A stretch of DNA of 64,000 nt from Chryseobacterium camelliae (GTDB lineage Bacteria > Bacteroidota > Bacteroidia > Flavobacteriales > Weeksellaceae), in the NCBI RefSeq assembly GCF_002770595.1, contig NZ_CP022986.1:744001-808000 (forward strand), written 5' to 3'. Position 1 is the first letter of the stretch, and each line of letters begins with the position of its first letter. The translations under genes and the position numbers were made by a program. Below are positions 55,025 through 63,678 of this stretch, one piece after another. The notes under the pieces were generated by a model. It searched no databases, had not been told where the DNA came from, and saw nothing but the letters and a program-made list of their open reading frames with translations.

Positions 55025-57127
55025 TTAGAATTGATACATTAATCTTGCAAAATAGCTCCTTCCGTAATACAGGTTAAGTCGGTCTGTAGCGGCATTATGC
55101 CCGGTTGCCGTGCTATTGGTACTGTTGATGGTCGTTACATCGAATATATTTTTGATCCCGACTGAAAGTTCAAGGCGGTCTTTCCAGAACGGCTGGCTTA
55201 CGATAAAATCCATCATATGGAACCCGTCTGTCTTAGCCAGCCGGAAACTTTCATTTTCTATCACATAAAGCCTTGCCGGCCCTGTGTATTTGTAATACAG
55301 GTTGAATGCGGTATTGGAACCTTTTACTTTGTACCCGGCATTTGCCCCGGCCTGGAAATTATACTGGAAATCTTCCGGGGTCCTTACATCCATTTCCTGC
55401 TTGGAAACCGAAATTCCATTCAGTGAGGTTCGTACTCCCAGTGAAAACTGGTCTTTGACGATATTCGCATTCGCTCCGAACAGAAGGCTTCTGTATTTAT
55501 CCAGGTTCATGTATTTATAGGTGGATGGACGGACAATCATGACGTTTTCAATCTTGTCGTTGAGGTCTACGTACAACGCTTCCAGGTTATAATTGAATTT
55601 CCACCCGTTCCCCAGGCCAAAGCCTTGGTCCCAGAATAACCCTGCTGAGTACCCTGTTTCAGGCTTCAGGTCCGGATTTCCCTGGATATCGTGGTTGACA
55701 TTAACAAAGTAGGTAAACAACTCATCATAGGTAGGATAACGGTTAGCCGTACCAAACACTCCTCTTATGTTAGAGTTTTCAGACGTCTTATACCTTGCAG
55801 AAAGTGAATAGTTGAACTGATTGTTGAACCTGTTGCTCACAGAGAACCTTGTTCCCGGCCTCAGTGAAAATTTATCGGAGATATTCCATTCAGCGGAAAG
55901 GAACGTTCCGTAAGTAAAAATTTTCCTGCTGATGTTGTTCCCGTTAAATTCCCCGGCAATCAGCGCAGCATAGCCATCTGTATGGTCAAGTTCATACCCT
56001 AACTGGAAATCGAATGTCTTATTATCCAGGAAATTACTGAACATCCCCCTGGAGTAGATCACATCTGTTTTATAGTACGACTGTTCATTATAATTGGGAT
56101 CTTTTTTCCTGTTGGGAATATCATAGTTGTAGTCGTAGAATTTCCTGTTCTGGTTCTGATAGGAAAAGTCTCCCATATACCGGATCTGCCCCAGTTGGGT
56201 CTGGATATTGAACTGATGGATCCAGCGCTCCGTATCATAATTCCGGTCAAGGCTTTTATATATGACACCTCCTGCTCCGTCATTCAATGGGATCCGGTCT
56301 ACTTTCGGGTTGTAGTAATTGAACGTCTCATTCAGATAAGAAGCTTTATAATACAATGAAGTCTTATTTTTGGAATATCTGATCAATGCGTTGGCTTCAT
56401 ACTGGTCTTTAGGATTCCAGTCGTACCCCCGCAGGTTGTCCTGTTCAAAGTATTTGTATCCTTTTTTCTCTCCTTCGTAGCCCATAAACTGGTTATGGTT
56501 GAAACTGATATTCGTGAACCAGTGGTCATTGAAGTTATATCCAACATTCAGGTTCTGGATATGCCTGCCATGGCCTTTTTTCCTGAGATTGTAGCTGTCA
56601 CGTACCGTTTCCTCCTGGAGGCCTGCACGAATGCTCAGTTTTTTGGAGCTGCTTTTCTTAGTGATAATATTGATAACACCGGCGAGAGCTCCGTTACCAT
56701 ATTCTACCCCCATGCTGCCTTTGACGATTTCAATCCGCTCTATATTGGTAAGGCTAAGCTTTGTCAGGTCAATATTGCTTCCCAGTCCGGTGTCTCCTAC
56801 TACGGGAATATTATCGATCAGGATTTTAACATACTGTCCTCCCAAACCTAAAATATTCGCCGTGGAATTCCCAGAATTGGTATCCGGCGTAATCTGGATA
56901 TTCAGCGACTGGTTCAGGACTTCAGCCACATTGGTGACCGCCATGTTTTTAATCTGCTGTGCATCAATCACCTCAACTTTATAGATCGATTTGTTGATGG
57001 ACTGCTGCATGTATTGTCCGGTGATGACCACCTCCTCTATTTTCTTCTGGCCGAGAGAATCTTTTTCCTGTGCATTCATCCATAGAACAACGGATACGGA
57101 TAGAATGGAGAGCACTTTCTTCTTCAT
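55025..57127 (-). CDS. hmuR: TonB-dependent heme receptor
   Basis: A 700-residue outer-membrane receptor with signal peptide (MKKKVLSILSVSVVLWMNAQ), plug domain (KKIEEVVITGQYMQQSINKS; IEVTDAQ-like segment; IERIEIVKGSMGVEYGNGAL) and a 22-strand barrel ending in YFARLMYQF. Conserved plug motifs LLIDNIPV-like (KILIDNIPVVGDTGLGSNID) are present. It is first in the hmu operon and imports heme across the outer membrane with TonB energy. Name by context; ligand not proven. Confidence 0.9.
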   Translation of the reverse strand: MKKKVLSILSVSVVLWMNAQEKDSLGQKKIEEVVITGQYMQQSINKSIYKVEVIDAQQIKNMAVTNVAEVLNQSLNIQITPDTNSGNSTANILGLGGQYVKILIDNIPVVGDTGLGSNIDLTKLSLTNIERIEIVKGSMGVEYGNGALAGVINIITKKSSSKKLSIRAGLQEETVRDSYNLRKKGHGRHIQNLNVGYNFNDHWFTNISFNHNQFMGYEGEKKGYKYFEQDNLRGYDWNPKDQYEANALIRYSKNKTSLYYKASYLNETFNYYNPKVDRIPLNDGAGGVIYKSLDRNYDTERWIHQFNIQTQLGQIRYMGDFSYQNQNRKFYDYNYDIPNRKKDPNYNEQSYYKTDVIYSRGMFSNFLDNKTFDFQLGYELDHTDGYAALIAGEFNGNNISRKIFTYGTFLSAEWNISDKFSLRPGTRFSVSNRFNNQFNYSLSARYKTSENSNIRGVFGTANRYPTYDELFTYFVNVNHDIQGNPDLKPETGYSAGLFWDQGFGLGNGWKFNYNLEALYVDLNDKIENVMIVRPSTYKYMNLDKYRSLLFGANANIVKDQFSLGVRTSLNGISVSKQEMDVRTPEDFQYNFQAGANAGYKVKGSNTAFNLYYKYTGPARLYVIENESFRLAKTDGFHMMDFIVSQPFWKDRLELSVGIKNIFDVTTINSTNSTATGHNAATDRLNLYYGRSYFARLMYQF

Positions 57128-57146
57128 AGATTCAAAAAATTTCCGA

Positions 57147-57154
57147 CAAATATA
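57147..57154 (-). promoter_or_regulatory. candidate -7 box for hmuR
   Basis: On the minus strand this reads TATATTTG, a perfect TAnnTTTG, 20 bp before the hmuR ATG. Confidence 0.6.
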
Positions 57155-57162
57155 ATGCTTTA

Positions 57163-57209
57163 TTTAGAACAGTTAAAAATAAATATGTAATTTTGTGGAA
57201 TAATTCTAA
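57163..57209 (+). promoter_or_regulatory. promoter/operator module, copy A
   Basis: It contains TAATTTTG (-7 box, 57188-57195), followed at once by TGGAATAATTCTA (57196-57208), a dyad with one mismatch to TAGAATnATTCTA, and TAGAACAGTTAAA upstream at 57165-57177, a weaker copy. The 57224 gene lies downstream; the region is shared with hmuR. Likely a Fur-family site, by inference. Confidence 0.6.
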
Positions 57210-57223
57210 TTAAAAATAATATT

Positions 57224-58006
57224 ATGAAACTAAGACTACTTATTGGAACTATGATGCTTACAGCACTTACGGCGCATGCACAGGTAGCTTCTATTAATGA
57301 GAATTTCGAATCGTTCAATACAGGAGCAGGAAGCCCGTTGCCACAAAACGGATGGACAAGTGTACTGGCAGGACAGAGAATGTATCCGGATGCCTCCAAT
57401 GGAAATAAATATCTCCAGGCCTACACGTTCTTTACTCCCAATGTACCTTTTTATGCCATTACACCACAGATTATTGCTCCTACAGGCAATCAGACGCTGT
57501 CTTTTAAAGTGGCTCTGACCACCGGATCCGGAGGATCCGGTTCAATACAGGCCGGACTTGTTTCCAGTAATACAGATATGGCAACATTTACCCCCATAAG
57601 CGGTGTGGTAGCCGTTTCTTCAACTACAGTCCAGACCTTAACCTATAGCGTTCCTGCATCCTCCTCCCAGTACATCGCTTTCAAATTTATCGGAAATGTT
57701 GCCCATGCTGCGATCCTTATTGATGATGTATCTTTTACCACTTCCACCTCTTTAGGGGTTTCAGATCTCTCAGGTTCTAAAAATGATGTACGATTTGCAG
57801 TCAATACAGACCATACAGCTTTACATTTTGTAACCAGCAAAGATCCGAGAAGGATTCAGATCTATTCTGCGGCAGGGCAAAAAGTAAGTGAAGGAAAACT
57901 GTCAGATAAAAATTATGATATCAGCACCCTTCAAACCGGAGTTTATTATATTATTATTGAAACGGCGGAAGGTCAGACAGTAAAATCAAAGTTTATCAAA
58001 AAATAA
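57224..58006 (+). CDS. T9SS-secreted adhesin-like protein
   Basis: A 260-residue protein with signal peptide (MKLRLLIGTMMLTALTAHAQ), a domain beginning ASINENFESFNTGAGSPLPQ that fits the cleaved-adhesin/choice-of-anchor group (also AILIDDVSF), and a C-terminal T9SS sorting domain (IQIYSAAGQKVSEGKLSDK, then TLQTGVYYIIIETAEGQTVK, ending SKFIKK). In P. gingivalis such adhesin domains occur in gingipain/HagA proteins that bind hemoglobin. It is divergent from hmuR and followed by a terminator. Confidence 0.85.
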   Translation: MKLRLLIGTMMLTALTAHAQVASINENFESFNTGAGSPLPQNGWTSVLAGQRMYPDASNGNKYLQAYTFFTPNVPFYAITPQIIAPTGNQTLSFKVALTTGSGGSGSIQAGLVSSNTDMATFTPISGVVAVSSTTVQTLTYSVPASSSQYIAFKFIGNVAHAAILIDDVSFTTSTSLGVSDLSGSKNDVRFAVNTDHTALHFVTSKDPRRIQIYSAAGQKVSEGKLSDKNYDISTLQTGVYYIIIETAEGQTVKSKFIKK

Positions 58007-58028
58007 TTTATCAGACCCACATACGTGA

Positions 58029-58060
58029 GACGGCCCGTGATTTTTACGGGCTGTTTTTTT
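58029..58060 (+). terminator. terminator after the adhesin-like gene
   Basis: GCCCGT at 58033-58038 pairs with ACGGGC at 58046-58051, followed by seven T. Confidence 0.8.
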
Positions 58061-58168
58061 AGATGTCTTGAATTCCTGGTTACGGGCATCTGTACTGATT
58101 CAAACTGGAAAATTCTGAACCTGACTACGAGATATAAATTTTAAAACACGACAAAAATCATATTTTTA

Positions 58169-58215
58169 TTTAGAACTATTAAAAATAATTATTTAGTTTT
58201 GTAGAATAATTCTAA
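58169..58215 (+). promoter_or_regulatory. promoter/operator module, copy B
   Basis: TAGTTTTG (-7 box, 58194-58201) is followed at once by TAGAATAATTCTA (58202-58214), a perfect 6-1-6 dyad. TAGAACTATTAAA (58171-58183) is the upstream partner. The 47 bp match copy A at 41 positions. Confidence 0.65.
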
Positions 58216-58237
58216 ATAATAAATTAACAAACAGATT

Positions 58238-59512
58238 ATGAAAACAAAATTACTTCTTACTGCCATGCTGGCCCTGTGTGTACAGCAGACCACAGTAGCT
58301 CAAGTGGATACCAACGGCTATACCACCGTAAATATGACAATGGGGCCTAGCTATCAGAACCGTGTATTCTTTGACCTAAGTGCCAATGCAACGGTTTCAC
58401 AACCTGCCAATACGTGGGACATTGCTTTTTACAGAAATTCAAATATGAGTTTTGGAACAAGGATTAACGATGCCCAGAATATTGAAGTCTACCAGGCATC
58501 GAGTAACCCAAGCGACTGGAATTCCATTACCTCAAACTCCGTGGCTACTTACGGTTCACCGCTCTATAATCCGGATAACAGTACGGTACTTCAGAAAGGG
58601 GCTTTTGAACTGGGAACAGCAACCTACGGATGGGGAGAATATAATTCCATGAACCATCACATAGAAGGAAAAGTGATCTTTATCCTGAAATACGCGACCG
58701 GCGATTATTACAAATTCATGATTGATGATTATTTCGGAGGCTATACTTTTAAATATGCCAAATGGAACACAGCTACTTCCGCATGGGATACGACACAGAC
58801 CAAAACCATTGCGAACGGTACCGATGATGCCTATTTCAACTATTTCTCATTTGCCACCAATGATAAGGTAAGCAATATGGAACCGCCGAAAGCCAACTGG
58901 GACCTGATGTTCACCCGTTACTGGACTTTCTATGCCAACACCATGATGTACAGGATGGCAGGCATCATCCAGGGACCTAATGTTTCCGTAGCCAGAGTAC
59001 AGCCGGAAACCCAGGAAACCTCAGGCTCTACCCTTCCTGCATCAATCGCATTTTCCTCAACCATTACCACCATAGGACACTCATGGAAACCGACCAGCGG
59101 GGTGTATTCGGATGTTGTGTATTATGTAAAGCAGGGATCAGATTACTACAGGATGTATTTTATTTCCAACGGAGGAACCGGTACAGGGAATATGTATTTC
59201 AAATATAAAAATATCACTTCCACATTGGGCATTACGGAAATCGGTAAAAAAGCATCTTTCGGAATCTATCCCAATCCGGCCACGGCAGACAAAAGAGTAA
59301 CTGTACTGTTTGATATCAAAGAAAAAACCGGGAATAAAGGAAGTGTTGAAGTGTACGACCTGACCGGGAAAAAAGTGTATGCTTCGGAACTGACCAATCA
59401 ATCCGGCTTCTATAGACAAGACCTGAATTTATCCCATCTACCATCCGGAAATTACCTCGTAAAAATAACATACGGAGGACAAACAGAAACCAAAAAGCTG
59501 ATTGTAAAATAA
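58238..59512 (+). CDS. T9SS-secreted HmuY-like protein
   Basis: A 424-residue protein with signal peptide (MKTKLLLTAMLALCVQQTTVA), two HmuY-like halves (NRVFFDLSANATVSQPANTW then DIAFYRNSNMSFGTRI; and KANWDLMFTRYWTFYANTMM), and a T9SS type A tail (SFGIYPNPATADKRVTVLFD ... GSVEVYDLTGKKVYASEL ... LPSGNYLVKITYGGQTETKK, ending LIVK). It would be displayed or released outside the cell, unlike the lipid-anchored paralogue at 53897. It likely captures heme or heme proteins. Start ATG follows copy B of the promoter module. Confidence 0.85.
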   Translation: MKTKLLLTAMLALCVQQTTVAQVDTNGYTTVNMTMGPSYQNRVFFDLSANATVSQPANTWDIAFYRNSNMSFGTRINDAQNIEVYQASSNPSDWNSITSNSVATYGSPLYNPDNSTVLQKGAFELGTATYGWGEYNSMNHHIEGKVIFILKYATGDYYKFMIDDYFGGYTFKYAKWNTATSAWDTTQTKTIANGTDDAYFNYFSFATNDKVSNMEPPKANWDLMFTRYWTFYANTMMYRMAGIIQGPNVSVARVQPETQETSGSTLPASIAFSSTITTIGHSWKPTSGVYSDVVYYVKQGSDYYRMYFISNGGTGTGNMYFKYKNITSTLGITEIGKKASFGIYPNPATADKRVTVLFDIKEKTGNKGSVEVYDLTGKKVYASELTNQSGFYRQDLNLSHLPSGNYLVKITYGGQTETKKLIVK

Positions 59513-59560
59513 ACCACATCCGCAGTTCATTTAAATTATAATACTTTCTATTTTTCTATA

Positions 59561-59595
59561 AAGGCTGTTTATCTGATGATAGGCAGCCTTTTTTT
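59561..59595 (+). terminator. terminator after the T9SS HmuY-like gene
   Basis: AAGGCTG at 59561-59567 pairs with CAGCCTT at 59584-59590, with a T tract after it. Confidence 0.8.
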
Positions 59596-59598
59596 GAT

Positions 59599-59645
59599 GG
59601 TAGATATCAGATGTTAGATTTCAGACATCAGATTTCAGACACAAA
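59599..59645. repeat. short degenerate tandem repeat
   Basis: Repeats of an AGATTTCAGACATC-like word. Low complexity, no coding role seen. Confidence 0.6.
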
Positions 59646-59663
59646 TACAGGATATCTGCTGTT

Positions 59664-59954
59664 TTAATAGATTCTGAAACCTTTGTAGACCTGTATGGAA
59701 CTTTCCAGGATTCTTGAGGCATCGCGCCTGAAATTCAGCAGGTGGTCCTGGCCGTTATGCCGGTTATGGTGCTCTACGGTTTCCCACAGTTCGATCAGGA
59801 AAAAAGTCCCTTTATTATCCTTATCCTCAATAAGGTCGTACTGGAGGCAGCCTTCTTCTTTCCTGGTTTCTTTTACTAGGTTCTGGAACAGTTCCACAGC
59901 TTCCATGAGATCACTTTCATTAAATTTAAAAAGCGCCACGATATGTAAATTCAT
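59664..59954 (-). CDS. antibiotic biosynthesis monooxygenase-like (ABM) protein
   Basis: A 96-residue ferredoxin-like protein: MNLHIVALFKFNESDLMEAV, then KEEGCLQYDLIEDKDNKGTF and FFLIELWETVEHHNRHNGQD, typical of ABM-domain quinol monooxygenases (YgiN type) or heme-degrading IsdG relatives. The heme ligand of IsdG cannot be assigned with certainty, but heme breakdown is a possible role given the nearby hmu region. It is divergent from nothing nearby and has no partner gene. Confidence 0.85.
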   Translation of the reverse strand: MNLHIVALFKFNESDLMEAVELFQNLVKETRKEEGCLQYDLIEDKDNKGTFFLIELWETVEHHNRHNGQDHLLNFRRDASRILESSIQVYKGFRIY

Positions 59955-60039
59955 TGTTAAATTTTTGTGCTGTAAAAGTAGAATATTTTCAGGCAGAAAA
60001 TGATTTTATCCCGGTATTTTTATGCGATCAAAATAGTGC

Positions 60040-60927
60040 TTAACTGAAGACTGATTTATAGATGGTTATGGAACTCATGACAATAACCAGGGTACCGATA
60101 ATGATAAACATTTTCTTCACCGGCAATTTAGCTGTCAGCATCGCAGAAAAGGGTGCGGTAACAATCCCGCCGATCAGCAGTCCGAGAATGATATTCCAGT
60201 GCTGGACGCCCAGCGTAATGAAAAAGGTAATCGCAGCCGTAAGGGTAAGAATAAATTTTGCCACTGTAGAACTTCCTACGGCAAACCTTGGGGTAAAAGC
60301 ATTCTTAATCAGCGTCCCGGTAACCAGAGGCCCCCATCCTCCGCCGGCAAAAGAGTCGATAAAACCTCCGATCACGCCCAGCCGGGTAAGATTGGTTTTC
60401 CGCTTCAGCTTTTTGCTCTGTTTTTCTTTGAACGCATTGGAAAGAATCTGAAAACCAAGGTAGAGTGTGTAAAACGCAATAATAGTTTTGGTGAGCCTGG
60501 CATAATACTCTCCCAGGTAAGTCAGGCACACCGCACCGATAATGGCACCGATAACTGCGGGGATCGCCAGTTTTTTCACCAGACTTTTGCTTACGTTTTT
60601 AAGCCTGACATGGCTGATGCTTCCTGCCGCCGTTGTAAAACTCTCTGCAGAATGGATGCTTGCACTCACAACATGCGGCGGAATATTCAGGAACAGCAGT
60701 GTCGTAGTACAGATGACACCATATCCCATTCCCATAGATCCTGCAACGATTTCAGCAAGGAAGCCTACAAGCATCATCCAGTAGAAAATATAATGGTCTT
60801 TAGCCAGAACAGTGCCCAGCTGATCCAGATATCCTGTTTCATATAAGATAAAAACGGTTAAGGATAAAATGGCGAGGGTAACAAAAAGTATGTTCAGCCT
60901 GATCTGTATTTTTCTTGAGACCACCAT
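60040..60927 (-). CDS. TauE/SafE sulfite exporter family protein
   Basis: About 295 residues from the ATG at 60925-60927, one base after the cysN stop. It has eight to nine hydrophobic segments with LVGFLAEIVAGSMGMGYGVI and LGVIGGFIDSFAGGGWGPLV, the paired glycine-rich motifs of the family. It may import or export sulfite, sulfate or related anions. Its coupling to cysN supports a sulfur role. Direction of transport cannot be told. Confidence 0.9.
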   Translation of the reverse strand: MVVSRKIQIRLNILFVTLAILSLTVFILYETGYLDQLGTVLAKDHYIFYWMMLVGFLAEIVAGSMGMGYGVICTTTLLFLNIPPHVVSASIHSAESFTTAAGSISHVRLKNVSKSLVKKLAIPAVIGAIIGAVCLTYLGEYYARLTKTIIAFYTLYLGFQILSNAFKEKQSKKLKRKTNLTRLGVIGGFIDSFAGGGWGPLVTGTLIKNAFTPRFAVGSSTVAKFILTLTAAITFFITLGVQHWNIILGLLIGGIVTAPFSAMLTAKLPVKKMFIIIGTLVIVMSSITIYKSVFS

Positions 60928-60928
60928 C

Positions 60929-62170
60929 TTATACAATCATTACGGCACCCACGGTAGAATGGCTGGTTTCATCAATAAGAATAGCATTTCCGGTAGCTTT
61001 ACTTTCCCCGAAACGGTCAAAAACCAACGGGGAAGCCGTTTTCAGGCGCAGCTTTACCACTTCGTTCAGCCGGATGCCCGATCCTGCCAGAGTCTGTTCC
61101 AGGGTATTGACATCAATCTGATATTCAATTTCCTTAACCATTGCCTTAATCACTTTGCTCTTATGCTGAAGGTAATATCTGTTGCCTTCCGTCAGTTCTT
61201 TCTTATCCAGCCAGCATACTACAGCTTCCACTTCCTGGCTGACTTCCGGCAGGTCATCTGAATGCACAAGGAAATCCCCGCGGCTTATATCAATATCATC
61301 CTCAACATGAATCACAGCCGGCTGGTTCGCAAATACCGAATCCGTTTCTTTTCCACCGGTCTCGATTTTTGAAATCCGGGTCGTTACATTCTGTGGAAGC
61401 ACAGTAATCGGGTCTCCCTTACGGTAAACCCCTGAAATAACCTGCCCGGCATATCCCCTGTAATCATGCAGTTCCTCAGTCTGAGGACGGATAACATACT
61501 GTACCTGAAACCTCGCTTTCCCGGAATCTGCCTGCTGGTGGATAGGGACATGTTCAAGATAATCCAGAAGTGTTGTTCCCTTATACCAGGGCATGTGTTC
61601 GGAATATTCAACAATATTGTCTCCCTCAAATGCCGAGATAGGGAAATAAGCCACTTCAGGCAATCCGAGCTTCTCTGCTACCAGTCCGTACTGTGCTTTA
61701 ATGTCATTGAACACTTCTTCAGAATAGCCCACAAGATCCATTTTATTCACCGCTACCACCACTTGCTGCATTTTCAATAACGATGCAATAATCGAATGCC
61801 TCCTAGTCTGCTCGATCACTCCCTGCCTTGCATCAATGAGGATGACAATAAGCTGTGAATTGGATGCACCGGTAATCATATTTCTCGTGTACTGAATATG
61901 TCCCGGAGCATCGGCAATGATGAATTTCCTTTTCGGGGTTGAAAAGTAACGGTATGCCACATCAATGGTAATTCCCTGTTCCCTTTCCGCCCTTAAGCCG
62001 TCGGTTAAAATGGCCAGGTCTATCCCGTTCGCGTTTTTGTTTTTCGATTGCTTTTCCAGCGCTTCAAGCTGGTCAATCAATATATTTTTGCTGTCGTACA
62101 GGAGCCTTCCGATCAGGGTACTCTTCCCGTCGTCCACGCTTCCCGCAGTAATAAATCGTAGTATATCCAT
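60929..62170 (-). CDS. cysN: sulfate adenylyltransferase subunit 1
   Basis: A 413-residue GTPase subunit of ATP sulfurylase: GSVDDGKSTLIGRLLYDSK (G1), DAPGHIQYTRNM (G3), NKMDLVGY (G4). With CysD it makes adenosine 5'-phosphosulfate from sulfate and ATP, driven by GTP hydrolysis. It lacks a fused CysC kinase domain. The cysD gene lies 1.5 kb upstream, split off by repeats. The TauE-like gene starts one base after its stop. Confidence 0.96.
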   Translation of the reverse strand: MDILRFITAGSVDDGKSTLIGRLLYDSKNILIDQLEALEKQSKNKNANGIDLAILTDGLRAEREQGITIDVAYRYFSTPKRKFIIADAPGHIQYTRNMITGASNSQLIVILIDARQGVIEQTRRHSIIASLLKMQQVVVAVNKMDLVGYSEEVFNDIKAQYGLVAEKLGLPEVAYFPISAFEGDNIVEYSEHMPWYKGTTLLDYLEHVPIHQQADSGKARFQVQYVIRPQTEELHDYRGYAGQVISGVYRKGDPITVLPQNVTTRISKIETGGKETDSVFANQPAVIHVEDDIDISRGDFLVHSDDLPEVSQEVEAVVCWLDKKELTEGNRYYLQHKSKVIKAMVKEIEYQIDVNTLEQTLAGSGIRLNEVVKLRLKTASPLVFDRFGESKATGNAILIDETSHSTVGAVMIV

Positions 62171-62199
62171 GTTGTTGTTATGAGTAATGAGTAATGGGT

Positions 62200-62245
62200 A
62201 ATAAGTTATAAGTTATGAGTTATGAGTTATGAGTTATGAGTTATG
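62200..62245. repeat. (GTTATGA)n tandem repeat
   Basis: A 7-bp word GTTATGA occurs about five times in a row with slight decay at the left side (GTAATGA, GTAATGG). Confidence 0.85.
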
Positions 62246-62384
62246 AAAGGTAACTGATCCATGGTAAGTGAAATTCAAAATTTAAAATCTAAAATTTAAA
62301 ATACATGGTCTCTGTCTCTCATCAATCCGTCTATTATCTCTCACCTAAAATTTATAATCTATAATTTAAAATCTAATTTAAAAT

Positions 62385-62642
62385 CACATTCCCCCTCTTT
62401 TCTTTTGTCTTGATACAAAAGAAACAAAAGATCGAGACTGGAAAGAAAGGCTAAAAATAAAGCCTGTGCTCTAAAAATTCTAAACTTGCGCGGATCAGCT
62501 GTGAGTACTGTCTTTTAACTTTCCAGCCGCGCTGCGGACAGAAGAATTTTCTTAACGTTCACAGCCTTTATTTTCTTAACGCCTTTCTTTCCTAGGTCGA
62601 TTTTTAACGTCGGTTAATCAACAGTAGTCAAATTTAAAATCC
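62385..62642. repeat. ~250 bp intergenic repeat, copy 1
   Basis: One of four direct copies between cysD and cysN. It starts CACATTCCC, includes a CTTTTGT/ACAAAAG hairpin, and has arms 62440-62468 (GGAAAGAAAGGC...CTGTG) and 62560-62592 (CACAG...GCCTTTCTTTCC) that can pair over ~90 nt. The interior has a GCGCGGATCAGCTGTGAG core. It ends at AGTAGTCAAATTTAAAATCC. Confidence 0.9.
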
Positions 62643-62741
62643 TTCTACCATCTTAATCTAAAATCTATAATTTAAAATCTAAAATTCAAGATCTCTGTCT
62701 CTCATCTATCCGTCTATTATTTCTCCTCTAAAATTTAAAAT

Positions 62742-63000
62742 CACATTCCCGCTCTTTTCTTTTGCCTTGATACAAAAGAAACAAAAATTCAAGACTGGAA
62801 AGAAAGGCTAAAAATAAACGCTGTGCTCTAAAAATTCTAAACTTGCGCGGATCAGCTATGAGCACTGTCTTTTAACTTTCCAGTACGCGCTTCGGACAGA
62901 AGAATTTTCTTAACGTTCACAGCCTTTATTTTCTTAACGCCTTTCTTTCCCAGGTCGATTGTAATGCCTGTTAATCAATAGTAGTCAAATTTAAAATCCG
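62742..63000. repeat. ~250 bp intergenic repeat, copy 2
   Basis: Near-identical to copy 1, with GCCTTGATACAAAAG at the left hairpin and both pairing arms intact. Confidence 0.9.
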
Positions 63001-63035
63001 TCTACCATTCTAATCTAAAATCTATAATTTAAAAT

Positions 63036-63260
63036 CACATTCCCGCTCTTTTCTTTTGTCTTGATACAAAAGAAACAAAAGATCAAGACTGGAAAGAAAG
63101 GCTAAAAATAAAGCCTGTTCACTAAAAATTCTAAACTTGCGCGGATCAGCTGTGAGCAATGTCTTTTAACTTTCCAGCCCGCGCTTCGGACAGAAGAATT
63201 TTCTTAACGCCTTTCTTTCCTAAGTCGATTTTTAACGTTGGTTAATCAACATCTGCCAAA
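63036..63260. repeat. ~250 bp intergenic repeat, copy 3 (shortened)
   Basis: As copies 1 and 2, but about 29 bp are missing between two TTTTCTTAACG words, which removes the CACAGCCTTTATT part of the right arm. The loss between short direct repeats looks like slippage. Confidence 0.88.
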
Positions 63261-63330
63261 ATTCATTATCAACGTCTCTCGTCTTTCCGTCTATCATCTT
63301 TCATCTAAAATCTAAAATTTATAATCTAAA

Positions 63331-63576
63331 AATTTCCCGCTCTTTTCTTTTGCCCTGAAGCAAAAGAAACAAAAATTCAAGACTGGAAAGAAAGGCTAAA
63401 AATAAAGCCTGTGCTCTACAAATTCTAAACTTGCGCGGATCAGCTATGAGCACTGTCTTTTAACTTTCCAGCCGCGCTGCGGACAGAAGAATTTTCTTAA
63501 CGTTCACAGTCCTTATTTTCTTAACGCCTTTCTTTCCTAGGTAGCCTGTTAATCAATAGTAGTCAAATTTAAAATC
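63331..63576. repeat. ~250 bp intergenic repeat, copy 4
   Basis: Lies closest to cysD. Core and both arms are present with scattered changes; the CCTAGGTCGATT end is shortened. AT-rich words such as AAAATCTAAAAT separate the copies. Confidence 0.88.
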
Positions 63577-63678
63577 CGTCAACGATCTTAATCTAAAATC
63601 TAAAATTCAAAATTCCCTGTCTCTCATCTATCCGTCTATCATCTCTCATCTAAAATCTAAATTCAAGACCTTTCCCCA

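Noticed and set aside
60199..60846. 215-codon frame antisense to the TauE-like gene
   Set aside because: Shadow of a strong membrane-protein gene; no recognisable motif.
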